Assembly: GCA_002779605.1 (NCBI GenBank)
Contig: PEWE01000006.1
Span: forward strand, 1-64,000
Direction of reading: 5' to 3'
DNA length: 64,000 nt
From: Zetaproteobacteria bacterium CG06_land_8_20_14_3_00_59_53
GTDB lineage: Bacteria > Pseudomonadota > Zetaproteobacteria > Mariprofundales > Mariprofundaceae
The stretch's first letter is position 1. Each line of letters starts with the position of its first letter. Positions 1 to 9,262 of this stretch are shown piece by piece. The position numbers and the translations under genes were made by a program. The notes under the pieces are model-generated. The model searched no databases. It was given only the letters and a program-made list of their open reading frames with translations, and was not told the origin of the DNA.

Positions 1-123
1 TTCAACATCACTTCGGATTATGTTGCCAAAAGCGCAACATGCTTTAGCATTCGCATTAACAAAACCCGCCAAAGGCCATGCGCGCAAGTGTATCCTTGGA
101 GGGTTACTTTTTTATATGAATAA
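1..123 (+). CDS. possible C-terminal tail of an upstream gene (partial)
   Basis: Reading frame 1 is open from the window edge to a TAA at 121-123, giving a 40-residue tail rich in Arg and aromatic residues. It overlaps the preferred start of the helicase gene (116) by 8 bases, as expected of a translationally coupled upstream gene in the same operon. The helicase frame is also open to the edge, so the tail could be chance. I recognise no family. Confidence 0.25.
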   Translation, partial: FNITSDYVAKSATCFSIRINKTRQRPCAQVYPWRVTFLYE

Positions 124-3100
124 CTTGTTGCATTCCTTCACTGTTGAACTAAGAACTCTCCTGAGTTCATGGCTGCCTCAGTTATCCGCCGACTGGTGGA
201 AGCGACATGTTCTGGATATTCTGACCTATCAGCAACAAGAGCGCGTCAAACAATCACGCATTGATGATTTGTCCGGCCTCGATCTGGCTGCTTTACTGCG
301 GGTGCTCGATCAAAACTGGTACGAACTGTCTTCACAGTACAACTGGCCCAAAGAAGCGCGCAACTGGCTGAAAGAAGCGCAGACGATACGCAACCGTTGG
401 GCGCACGCCACGACTGCAGAAACCGATCCACCTGATACCTATCGCGATGCCGACACGCTTGAACGTCTGGCAAGAATGCTCGGGGTCGGCGATGCCGCAC
501 AAAGCCAAATAGCCGCTTACAAACAGCAGCAGTTGGCGCAGCTTTCACCCACCGTTTCTTCAAACCCATCGCTGCCACCTGTTGCGTCGTCCCCCGCACC
601 TGCTGTGCCTACCGTTGCAGCAGTGCCGCAAACAACGACCATCCAGGATGGATTTTCACCGGGCCAGTTAGTGCGCCTGAAATCGAACCACACCAAGATT
701 TTCCCAATCCTCTCGGTGCAGCCAAATTCGGGCGGCGAGTGCCGCTACTCGGTTTTCGAGGATGGCAAGCCAACGAATTATTATGCAAGCCAACTCGAAG
801 CCAACCCCACGTCCGTGGATGAGCGAACCACACTCGCACTGGCAGAATTTCATGCGCGCATCACCGCGCTGCTGTTGACTGCGCCGTCTGCCGCCAACCT
901 CTACTCCTTGCACTCAGGGCGGGTGCGCTTCGTGCCTTACCAGTATCGCCCCGTGCTCAAGCTGCTGCGCGCGGATCGTCCGCGCTTGCTGATTGCCGAT
1001 GATGTTGGCGTTGGCAAGACGATCGAGGCGGGGTTGATCCTGAAAGAGTTGCAAGCCCGCTCCGAAATTAAATCGGTGCTGATCATATGCCCCAAACCGC
1101 TGGTGGCAGAAGGCAAGTGGCGTAGCGAGATGAAGCGTTTCGGCGAAGAGTTCACCCATCTCGACGGTGATACCTTGCGCCACTGCTTACACGAAACCGA
1201 CCTCGATGGAGAATGGCCGCGCCAACACAGTCGCACCATTCTGCCGTTCTCTCTGTTTGACGATACCTTGCTCAATGGCAAACCGCATAAACGCGGCAAG
1301 AAAACCAAAGGGCTGTTCGATCTCGACCCGCCACCGCGCTTCGATCTGGTCATCGTGGATGAGGCGCACCACATTCGCAACGCAAATACATGGCTACACC
1401 AAGGCGTAAAGTTTTTCTGCGACCACGCCGAGGCAGTGGTTTTTATGACCGCCACTCCCATCCAGATGGGCAATCAGGATTTGTTCACCCTGCTCAATGT
1501 GCTGCGCCCTGACCTGGTGATAGATAAACCCAGCTTTGAATTCATGGCCGAGCCCAATCCGCATATCCACGCTGCGGCGAACCATCTGCGCTCTGCGGCA
1601 GCAGATAGCCAGCAACAGGCAGTAGCGGAATTGAAGGCTGCGGCAGGGACATTTGCTTTCATTGAAACCCCCGATTTTCAGCGTGTACTGGATACGTTGG
1701 TCGAGCCGGAAATTAGCCCTACCACACGAGTTGCATTGATTCGGGAAATCGAGCGATTTTCTACTTTTGATAGCCTCATCAATCGCACACGGCGGCGCGA
1801 CATCGGCAACTTCACTACACGCAAACCGGAAACCGTCTCTGTCCCATTCACCGATGCCCAGCGTGTTTTTCACGACCAGTTAATTGACACAGCAGCACGG
1901 ATATTCGCGCAAAATCATGGGCGGACTGCCGTGCTGTTCATGCTCTCCACCCTGCGGAGACAGGCGGCCAGTTGCCTCTACGCGCTGGCTCCGTTTATAG
2001 ACCAATGGCTGGATGGCAAGCTGGACGATCTTGGTCTGGCTGAAATCAATGACGACGAAACGGACGATGTGGAAGTATTGCCGCCGGGCAGCTTGCAGGC
2101 TGATATTGAACAACTGCGACAAGCCGCAAGGATGCTCGATCCCGCCGACCCCAAGCTGGATGCCTTCCTCACCATCGTCCGCGACAAACAAGCACTGCCT
2201 AACAACAAACTGCTGGTGTTCACCAGTTTTCGCCACACCTTGTTTTATCTGGAGCGGAATCTGCTTGCGGCAGGCACCCGCGTTGGTGTGATCCACGGCG
2301 GAGTGGCGGACGAAGACCGCCGCGACATCCGCCAACGCTTTGCCCAAGCCAAGGAGCAGACAGATACGCTGGACGTGTTGCTCTCCACGGAAGTTGGCAG
2401 CGAAGGCCTGGACTTCCAGTTTTGCGATGGCATGGTCAACTACGATTTGCCATGGAACCCGATGCGCATCGAACAACGTATCGGGCGCATAGACCGTTAC
2501 GGGCAAAAAAGCGAAGTGGTGGTCATCAACAACCTCATCACCCCCGGCACGGTGGATGCCGACATCTACGAACGCTGCCTGTTGCGCATCGGCGTATTCC
2601 AGCAAGCGCTGGGCGCGAGCGAGGAAATCCTCGGCCAGATCAGCAAAGAACTGCGCGCCATTTCCGAGAGCTTTGACCTGACTCCGCAACAACGGCAAGA
2701 GCGGCTGCAACAACTGGCGGACAACGAACTGCGCGAGATTCAGGAGCAGGAAGCATTAGAAAGCCGTGCCACTGAACTGTTCGGTTTGAGTCTGCCCAAT
2801 GACGACGACTTGACTACCCCGACCAGCGGCTGGCTCACGCCGGAAGCACTGCAATCAACAGCCAGACTTTACCTGCGTGACCGTTTTAGCAAAGAGCAGG
2901 AAGTTATGCTCGGCAATCAAGCCCTCAAAACTTTACGGCTGGATGCCGATGCGCGCACCCGTCTGCTGGAGGATTTTCAGAAACTGAAAGCCGACAATCA
3001 GGAGGCGAGAGCTTGGGAACGCTGGCTCAAAGGAAATACGCCGCACATCGAGATCACCTTCGATCAGGATTGCGCAAGCGATAATCCAAAAGCTGCGTTG

Positions 3101-3673
3101 CTGCACCCCGCCCATCCGCTGCTGCGCCAAGCTGCCTTACACCTGCAACCACGTCAGCCGATTTATGTCCAGTGTCGGGTACAGTCGGAGGAACTGGCAG
3201 CGGGGGTATATCCATTCGCACTTTACCAATGGCACAAACAAGGCGTGCGCGCCGATTGCGAACTGGTAGCTGTGGCAGAATCGCCAGAAATCGAAGCGAA
3301 GCTATTCTCCTTGTTGCATGACGCGCTTCCGGTAGAGGAAAGCGCACTGCCCGCGCAAGCCGTGTTCGATCCACTCGAATCCCGCCACCATCAGCGCTGG
3401 CGCGACACGCTCGCCAATCACAAGGAAGCCAACCAGCAGTTGGTTGATTACCGTCTGAACAGTCTGACCGCCAGCACCAAGGCGCGATTGCGGCAAGTAA
3501 AAGACCAGTTAGGCAAGGCCACGGATGAGAAAATACGTATCATGAAACAGGCGGAATTAGACCGTATCAAGGCCGACTATTCCCGGCGGAAGGAAAAGCT
3601 GGAAGCAGCCAAGGAAACGGCAGATATTCGTGCTGAGGCGGTGGCGTTTGGGGTGGTGGAGGTGACGGGATGA
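116..3673 (+). CDS. HEPN (Swt1-type) domain fused to SNF2-family helicase
   Basis: The start is placed at ATG 116 because GGAGGG lies at 98-103; an ATG at 20 is in frame but has no ribosome site. The product is 1185 residues. Residues about 1-125 resemble Swt1-type HEPN domains and carry the RX4H motif RNRWAH (from residue 92), the catalytic signature of HEPN ribonucleases. A Pro/Ala/Val linker follows. An SNF2-type helicase core then shows motif I DDVGVGKT (about 295), motif II DEAH (about 414), motif III TATP and motif VI QRIGRIDRYGQ (about 785). The C-terminus is charged and probably coiled coil. It overlaps the next gene by ATGA. Helicase assignment is strong; a role in phage defence is inference from the domain mix. 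Confidence 0.85.
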   Translation: MNNLLHSFTVELRTLLSSWLPQLSADWWKRHVLDILTYQQQERVKQSRIDDLSGLDLAALLRVLDQNWYELSSQYNWPKEARNWLKEAQTIRNRWAHATTAETDPPDTYRDADTLERLARMLGVGDAAQSQIAAYKQQQLAQLSPTVSSNPSLPPVASSPAPAVPTVAAVPQTTTIQDGFSPGQLVRLKSNHTKIFPILSVQPNSGGECRYSVFEDGKPTNYYASQLEANPTSVDERTTLALAEFHARITALLLTAPSAANLYSLHSGRVRFVPYQYRPVLKLLRADRPRLLIADDVGVGKTIEAGLILKELQARSEIKSVLIICPKPLVAEGKWRSEMKRFGEEFTHLDGDTLRHCLHETDLDGEWPRQHSRTILPFSLFDDTLLNGKPHKRGKKTKGLFDLDPPPRFDLVIVDEAHHIRNANTWLHQGVKFFCDHAEAVVFMTATPIQMGNQDLFTLLNVLRPDLVIDKPSFEFMAEPNPHIHAAANHLRSAAADSQQQAVAELKAAAGTFAFIETPDFQRVLDTLVEPEISPTTRVALIREIERFSTFDSLINRTRRRDIGNFTTRKPETVSVPFTDAQRVFHDQLIDTAARIFAQNHGRTAVLFMLSTLRRQAASCLYALAPFIDQWLDGKLDDLGLAEINDDETDDVEVLPPGSLQADIEQLRQAARMLDPADPKLDAFLTIVRDKQALPNNKLLVFTSFRHTLFYLERNLLAAGTRVGVIHGGVADEDRRDIRQRFAQAKEQTDTLDVLLSTEVGSEGLDFQFCDGMVNYDLPWNPMRIEQRIGRIDRYGQKSEVVVINNLITPGTVDADIYERCLLRIGVFQQALGASEEILGQISKELRAISESFDLTPQQRQERLQQLADNELREIQEQEALESRATELFGLSLPNDDDLTTPTSGWLTPEALQSTARLYLRDRFSKEQEVMLGNQALKTLRLDADARTRLLEDFQKLKADNQEARAWERWLKGNTPHIEITFDQDCASDNPKAALLHPAHPLLRQAALHLQPRQPIYVQCRVQSEELAAGVYPFALYQWHKQGVRADCELVAVAESPEIEAKLFSLLHDALPVEESALPAQAVFDPLESRHHQRWRDTLANHKEANQQLVDYRLNSLTASTKARLRQVKDQLGKATDEKIRIMKQAELDRIKADYSRRKEKLEAAKETADIRAEAVAFGVVEVTG

Positions 3674-6600
3674 GCACGGACTATGAGGCGATACGTCAAA
3701 AGAATATCAAGGAGTACGGCGAAGGATCACGCCACCTCTCTTACTTCGCCGACATCTATTCGACCCGCACCCACTTCATTTTCGAGGTGCTGCAAAATGC
3801 TGAGGACGCGCTGTCGCGTCGGCCAGCAGGTAGCGATGCCGGTTATGTACATTTCCACCTGCACTTGGATCGTTTGGAAATTCGCCACAACGGCGCTCCG
3901 TTCAATGAACTCAATGTAACCGGCATCTGCGGTATTGGTGAAGGCACAAAATCAGGGGATTTCACACAGATTGGAAAATTTGGCATCGGTTTCAAGTCGG
4001 TATATGCCTATACATTCTTCCCGAAAATTCACTCTGGTGGCGAGCATTTCGAGATACGGCGTTTTGTCGAACCCCACGCCATTACCTGCGTGAACGACAA
4101 AGACACTCTGATAGTTTTGCCCTTCGATCAACTCGATAAAAGACCTGCGTGGGCTTTCAGGGAATATGTATCTGTCGCAGACGCTGTGCGCGAAATTGGC
4201 GATGCCATCCGTACACTTGGCATCCGCACCCTGCTATTTTTGCGGCATATCGAAGAAATCAAATGGACATTACCGGATGGCACGGCAGGGCAGTTCGTCA
4301 GAAACTCCGAGCAGATCGCAAATCGTGATGGACTGCGCAAAGTTGAAGTCCTCGATCAAAACGATCTCTTTGAAGAGTGGCGAATATTTGCGCGGGATGC
4401 CGTAGTACAAGACGCTGGGCAATCTCACCAAGTCACGGTTGAAATTGCTTTTCTCATTAAGAACGGAGCAGTAACCAGAGCGGACAACACGGAGTTGATC
4501 GTTTTCTTCCCGACAGAAAAGAAAACCGAATTAGGCTTTCTCATTCAGGCTCCATTCAAGGCGACCAAGGCACGTGACAACATCAAGGCCGACGATTCGG
4601 CTAACCGCCAGTTGATTGAAGCTGCAGCACAACTCGCAGCCGGTAGCCTATTAGTCTTGCGCGACCTTGGTTTGCTGAATGTCGCCAGCTATGCAGCACT
4701 ACCATTGCGGGCGCAAGATTTTTCAGAAGGTAGTCTGTTCCGCCCAGTGTATGACAAGGTGCGCGAAGCACTCAAAACCCAGCAACTCCTGCTCGCAGAG
4801 AGGGGCAGTTTCATCAAGGCGGATGAGGCCAAGCTGGCACGCGGTGAAGATTTGGTGAAGCTGTTTTCGCCTGAGCGTGGCATTTCGCCGGAACAACTTG
4901 GCATGCTGTTTGGCAAGGCAAAATTGGCGTGGCTGGATAAAAACATCACCAATGACAACTACCCGGATTTGTACGCATATATAGTCGGTCTTGCTGATGG
5001 GGTGCAGGTTACTCCTGAAGCATTCGCTCCAAAACTGACCGCTGATTTTCTAGTTAAGCAGTCGATAGACTGGTTAACCAGATTCATTCAATACGCAATG
5101 CAAGGTGCGCAATCGCTCAGAAAAGTGCCTTTTATCCGTCTTGTATCTGGCGGTCATGTTTCTCTACCAGCAGACAAGAATGTGCTGCCATCGGCATGGT
5201 TCGCACCCAAGGAGAGCGCTGGTCTAGATTTGTCCGAATTTCCGCTGGTTTTCTCAGAACTGGCTGCGAATGAATCGATCAGGAAGCTTCTGGAAAAAGA
5301 AGGCATCCGCGAAATTGATGCAGCGGCAATAGTCGGGCAGTGCATCTTGCCGCTATACAGCGGCGTGGGCACGCCTTTCGATGAACCCAGCTACCGTGGT
5401 CACCTGCGCCAAATTCGCAAGGCATACACCGAAGCCAATGAGGCGGCAAAAAAACAACTCACCACAAACTTGGATGGTGCTGCATGGGTGGCTTGTATTC
5501 ATGCCAGCGGCAACGCGCCGGATAAAATAGTTTGGAAAAAGCCGGGGCCATCCGATGTATTTATGAGGACTAACGATCATGAAATTTGGTTTCATGGGTT
5601 GGACAGTGTGGGTGCGTATTTTCTGCACCCGTCTGTAATTAATGAACTCAATGGTTTCGTCTCTAACTTGGTCAAACCCGCTACCGCACTGACTCAGAAT
5701 CTGCACTCGTCTGAATACACCGTAAGCTTGTGTAACGAAAGCTATGGGAATCACAAGCAAGGGTTGAACGGGTTCAAGCCGGACGCAACGGTTGCTGGCC
5801 TGCAATCTGCGCTTGTTAATTGGAACAAAGAGAGAGCCATCATTCTCTGGAACATCATGTTATCCGGTCCTCGTATTATCAGTGGTGAAATACAACAGTC
5901 ATCCAACCGCCAGAGACTGGATGCTGCCAAGAAGGAACTCAAATATACCGATGTTGGAAAACTATGCAGTGAACGCGATTGGCTGCCAGATCAAGCTGGC
6001 AACTTCCGCAAACCTAACGAACTTTTTCTGACCGACTTGCCGGAAGGGTTTGGCGCATCCTCTATTCGCGCCAAGGAGGTAGCAGAAAAACTGGGAATAA
6101 GAAAACCTGAAGTCGAACAGGCAGCAGAAACATTGTCCAAAGGCGATCCACGCAAAAAATTTTTACTTGAACAAATCGCTAATGCCTCTGATGATGATCT
6201 CGACAAGTATGAGGAGCTTGTGCCGAGAACCGTTCCGCCTATGCCTGCGCCATCTTTCAAAGACGGCCTCGAAAACATGACAAGGCAACAGCGAGGCATG
6301 CCACTTGATGACGAGAGCTTCCCTCGCTCTTACCCAGTTTCCAAACCTGACTACCGCCAAGAGAATCTTAATCAGGCAGTTGCTGATGGAGTACAGAAAC
6401 ACGCGAGTTCACCGAGAACCATTAGCTTTTCTCCTTTACGAGATCAGCCGTCTAACAAGGACGCACGCCAAACTCTTTACCAAGAATATCAAGGGCGTTG
6501 TCAGGTAACAGGAGAGACATTTCAAAAAGCATCGGCCAGTGCCAATGGCGAGGCAGCAAACTACTTCGAGGTGTGCAGCCTGCTTCCCTACGGCAATGCC

Positions 6601-6837
6601 GACTATCTCAACGATGCGGGCAATATGCTCTGTGTCAGTGCTGACACGATGGCCAAGCTGAATCACGCCAGTTTCGAGTGGCTGGACGACATCGAGCACA
6701 AGATTGCGGAATTCGATAACGGCGGGAAAAGGGCTCAGGAAATTAAGATACGCATTCGTCTGGCTGGCGAAGAATGCACCATCACATGGAGTCAGCGGCA
6801 TTTTATGCAACTGGTTGCGTTGTATCAAAAGGCTTGA
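3670..6837 (+). CDS. sacsin-type GHKL ATPase with degenerate HNH-like C-terminus
   Basis: This 1055-residue protein starts inside the helicase stop codon (ATGA), so the two are probably translated together. Residues about 15-200 form a GHKL/HSP90-like ATPase of the sacsin type: the N-box reads FEVLQNAEDA (about 38), the G1 box is HNGAPF where many GHKL proteins have an Asp, and the G2 box is GKFGIGFKS (about 102). The long middle is unassigned. The last 130 residues resemble an HNH/treble-clef nuclease: RCQVTGETF, then a YFEVCSLLPY segment and GNMLCVS, but with Cys and Leu where metal-binding His would be expected. Such large ATPases are common in bacterial conflict operons; the actual function is unknown. 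Confidence 0.75.
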   Translation: MSTDYEAIRQKNIKEYGEGSRHLSYFADIYSTRTHFIFEVLQNAEDALSRRPAGSDAGYVHFHLHLDRLEIRHNGAPFNELNVTGICGIGEGTKSGDFTQIGKFGIGFKSVYAYTFFPKIHSGGEHFEIRRFVEPHAITCVNDKDTLIVLPFDQLDKRPAWAFREYVSVADAVREIGDAIRTLGIRTLLFLRHIEEIKWTLPDGTAGQFVRNSEQIANRDGLRKVEVLDQNDLFEEWRIFARDAVVQDAGQSHQVTVEIAFLIKNGAVTRADNTELIVFFPTEKKTELGFLIQAPFKATKARDNIKADDSANRQLIEAAAQLAAGSLLVLRDLGLLNVASYAALPLRAQDFSEGSLFRPVYDKVREALKTQQLLLAERGSFIKADEAKLARGEDLVKLFSPERGISPEQLGMLFGKAKLAWLDKNITNDNYPDLYAYIVGLADGVQVTPEAFAPKLTADFLVKQSIDWLTRFIQYAMQGAQSLRKVPFIRLVSGGHVSLPADKNVLPSAWFAPKESAGLDLSEFPLVFSELAANESIRKLLEKEGIREIDAAAIVGQCILPLYSGVGTPFDEPSYRGHLRQIRKAYTEANEAAKKQLTTNLDGAAWVACIHASGNAPDKIVWKKPGPSDVFMRTNDHEIWFHGLDSVGAYFLHPSVINELNGFVSNLVKPATALTQNLHSSEYTVSLCNESYGNHKQGLNGFKPDATVAGLQSALVNWNKERAIILWNIMLSGPRIISGEIQQSSNRQRLDAAKKELKYTDVGKLCSERDWLPDQAGNFRKPNELFLTDLPEGFGASSIRAKEVAEKLGIRKPEVEQAAETLSKGDPRKKFLLEQIANASDDDLDKYEELVPRTVPPMPAPSFKDGLENMTRQQRGMPLDDESFPRSYPVSKPDYRQENLNQAVADGVQKHASSPRTISFSPLRDQPSNKDARQTLYQEYQGRCQVTGETFQKASASANGEAANYFEVCSLLPYGNADYLNDAGNMLCVSADTMAKLNHASFEWLDDIEHKIAEFDNGGKRAQEIKIRIRLAGEECTITWSQRHFMQLVALYQKA

Positions 6838-6906
6838 GAACCTTCTTAAAAGTAAACGGAAGAAAAACGGGTAGAGTAGAGGACAGGCCAACCCTGCCCT
6901 CCCTCA

Positions 6907-7059
6907 TCAAACCGCAAAAACGGGGTCAGGCCAGAAGGGTGTAAGAATTTTTGTGTAAACGGCATTGGTTTGCTGCCTTGGCATCCTGTCGTCGAATTGA
7001 ATGCTAAAGCGGCTTAGAAGCAGCTCAACTTCTTTGCGTTGATATGTGGTTGCAGCCAT
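6907..7059 (-). CDS. small orphan ORF, 50 residues
   Basis: A minus-strand ORF runs from ATG at 7059 to TGA at 6907-6909. AGAGGT lies 5 bases before the ATG, a plausible ribosome site. The product is polar with a short helix-like stretch (RKEVELLLSRF) and ends FWPDPVFAV. I do not recognise it. It could be the 5' end of a gene cut off by insertion or deletion at the island edge, or a small accessory gene. Confidence 0.35.
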   Translation of the reverse strand: MAATTYQRKEVELLLSRFSIQFDDRMPRQQTNAVYTKILTPFWPDPVFAV

Positions 7060-7200
7060 TTATTACCTCTATGAGTTAATAATTGCATCCATAGAAATTC
7101 TCAAGCAGGAAGTTTGGTGCAATATAGATTACTCATTTGGAATGGCTGCTGTTGGCTGGAACCTGTCGCTGAGAATTCAGGTGTGCGATCCCTGTTTTCC

Positions 7201-7371
7201 TTACGGTCGTGAAAGATCGATGATCTTGCGGATGTCGTAGTCTTTGGAGCCACCGTCCTGGGTGACGAGGTCGGCCATGATGGTATCGAGTGTGGGGCGG
7301 TGGGTTTTGTAGAGCAGTCCGACCGGTTCCTTGTCCTTGAAGCGGTAGATTAGGCGCATGGTTTTGCGCAC
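7201..7371 (-). pseudogene. 3' remnant of a gene, resembling 2-oxoacid:ferredoxin oxidoreductase beta C-terminus
   Basis: The minus strand codes for about 52 residues beginning MRLIYRFKDKEP and containing VGLLYKTHRPTL, ending at a TAA (7201-7203). This looks like the conserved C-terminal tail of a 2-oxoacid:ferredoxin oxidoreductase beta subunit (KorB-like), judged from memory of the family. The frame is not supported upstream of the G10 run, and lepA begins only 57 bases beyond it on the other strand, so the body of the gene is missing. Confidence 0.4.
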
Positions 7372-7381
7372 GGGGGGGGGG
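7372..7381. repeat. run of ten G
   Basis: Ten consecutive G residues sit at the broken end of the gene remnant. Such a tract is prone to slippage, and may also mark an assembly or sequencing weak point. Confidence 0.8.
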
Positions 7382-7438
7382 ACAGTGCGCGTGGATACTA
7401 TTGGCAGATAAGCGGGCGCACCGCTACACTGCCGCCCG

Positions 7439-9262
7439 ATGATTGAACTCGACGCCCAACAGAAAACCCGAAATTTTTCCATTATTGCCCATATCGACCA
7501 TGGCAAGTCCACCCTTGCCGATCGTCTGATCGAGGAGACCGGCGCGCTGGCCGAACGCCAGATGAAGAAGCAGGTGCTCGATTCGATGGATCTGGAGCAG
7601 GAGCGCGGCATCACCATCAAGGCGCAGACCGCGACCCTGCAGTACCCGGCCAAAGACGGCACGATCTACACCTTCAACCTGATCGATACCCCCGGGCATG
7701 TGGACTTTTCCTATGAGGTATCGCGCTCGCTGCAAGCCTGCGAAGGCGCGCTGCTGATCGTGGATGCCACGCAGGGCGTGGAAGCGCAGACGCTGGCCAA
7801 TGTGTATCTGGCGCTGGAAAACAATCTGGAAATCATTCCGGTCATTAATAAAATCGACCTGCCGAGTGCCGATATCGAGGAAGCCAAACGGCAGATCGAG
7901 GATGTTATCGGGCTGGATGCATCCGATGCGATCGCCGTATCCGCCAAGACCGGTGTGGGCATCAAGGATGTGCTGGAGGCCATCGCACTGCGCATCCCGC
8001 CGCCGAAGAATCACAATGAGCGGCCGCTGCGCGCGCTGGTCGTGGATTCGTGGTTCGATTCCTATGTGGGTGCTGTGGCGCTGGTGCGTGTGTTCGATGG
8101 TGTGATGAAGAAGGGCGACCGTATCCGCCTGATGTCCATGACCACGACCGCCGCGTATGAAATTCAGGATGTGGGCGTGTTTCTGCCGGCCCCGTTCTCC
8201 GTGCCGCAGTTGGCTTCCGGTTGTGTGGGATTCATGGTGGCCGGCATCAAGCAGCTGGCCGATCTGAAGGTGGGCGATACCGTCACCCTGCTGCGCAATC
8301 CCGCCGAGAAGCCGCTGCCGGGTTATCGTGAACCGCAGCCGATGGTGTTCTCCGGGCTCTATCCGGTGGATTCGGCCGATTATGCCGACTTGCGCGATTC
8401 GCTTGAAAAACTGCATCTGAACGACCCGGCCTTCACCTTCGAGCCGGAGAACTCCTCGGCTTTGGGCCTTGGCTTCCGCTGCGGATTCCTGGGCATGCTG
8501 CATATGGAGATCGTGCAGGAGCGTCTGGAGCGCGAATACAATCAGAATCTGATCACCACAGCGCCCAGCGTGATCTATCGCATGACGCTCACCAACGGCA
8601 CCAAACTGGAAACCTCCAACCCCAGCGAGTTTCCCGACCCGGTGACCATCGAGCTCATCGAGGAACCGATGGTGACGGCGAATATTTTCATGCCGGAAGA
8701 GTTTGTCGGCGCGATGATGAAGCTCTGCCAGACAAGGCGCGGCACACAGCAGGACATGAAGTTCATCGGTCAGGGTCGCGTGATGCTGACCTATGCACTG
8801 CCGCTGGCTGAAATGGTCATCGATTTTTACGACAAGCTGAAATCCCTTTCGCGTGGTTATGCCTCGATGGATTACGAGCTCTCCGAGTTCATGGCCAGTG
8901 ATGTGGTGAAGCTCGATGTGCTGGTGCATGCGGAGCCTGTGGATGCGCTTTCGCTGATCGTGCATCGCTCGATCGCCGAGTCGCGTGGCCGCGAACTGGT
9001 GAAGAAGTTGCGCGAACTGATCCCGAGGCAGCAGTTCGATGTTCCCTTGCAGGCGGCAATCGGCGGCCGTATCTTGGCCCGCGAGACGGTGAAAGCCGTG
9101 CGCAAGAATGTGACCGCCAAGTGCTACGGCGGCGATATCACACGAAAACGCAAATTGCTGGAGAAACAGAAAGCCGGCAAGAAGCGCATGAAGTCCATCG
9201 GTAGCGTGGAGGTGCCTCAGGAGGCATTCCTTGCGGTGCTCAGGCTGGGTGAGGAGAGCTAG
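7439..9262 (+). CDS. lepA: elongation factor 4 (LepA), ribosome back-translocase GTPase
   Basis: The 607-residue product is close to the family's usual length of about 600. The G domain shows AHIDHGKST (G1, residues 17-25), DTPGH (G3) and NKIDLP (G4), and the EF-4-specific C-terminal part is intact ([15 protein letters not shown], then a Lys-rich end). EF-4 binds stalled or mis-translocated ribosomes at the inner membrane. It is the first gene of a long overlapping operon; its stop codon shares one base with the lepB start. No strong ribosome site precedes ATG 7439. Confidence 0.97.
   Translation: MIELDAQQKTRNFSIIAHIDHGKSTLADRLIEETGALAERQMKKQVLDSMDLEQERGITIKAQTATLQYPAKDGTIYTFNLIDTPGHVDFSYEVSRSLQACEGALLIVDATQGVEAQTLANVYLALENNLEIIPVINKIDLPSADIEEAKRQIEDVIGLDASDAIAVSAKTGVGIKDVLEAIALRIPPPKNHNERPLRALVVDSWFDSYVGAVALVRVFDGVMKKGDRIRLMSMTTTAAYEIQDVGVFLPAPFSVPQLASGCVGFMVAGIKQLADLKVGDTVTLLRNPAEKPLPGYREPQPMVFSGLYPVDSADYADLRDSLEKLHLNDPAFTFEPENSSALGLGFRCGFLGMLHMEIVQERLEREYNQNLITTAPSVIYRMTLTNGTKLETSNPSEFPDPVTIELIEEPMVTANIFMPEEFVGAMMKLCQTRRGTQQDMKFIGQGRVMLTYALPLAEMVIDFYDKLKSLSRGYASMDYELSEFMASDVVKLDVLVHAEPVDALSLIVHRSIAESRGRELVKKLRELIPRQQFDVPLQAAIGGRILARETVKAVRKNVTAKCYGGDITRKRKLLEKQKAGKKRMKSIGSVEVPQEAFLAVLRLGEES

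Larger units (their letters stand above)
6838..7438. other. 600-base gap between the island genes and lepA
   Basis: No full-length gene fits here. It holds a short minus-strand ORF (6907-7059), a 3' gene remnant (7201-7371) and a run of ten G (7372-7381). The plus-strand 64-residue ORF at 7046-7240 has no good ribosome site and no recognisable features. The AGGCCTGAC/GGGGTCAGG type sequence near 6913-6925 is a motif I associate with intergenic repeats in proteobacteria, but I cannot show a second copy. Confidence 0.6.

Noticed and set aside
7046-7240. 64-residue plus-strand frame before lepA
   Set aside because: No ribosome site, overlaps the gene remnant on the other strand, and no recognisable sequence.
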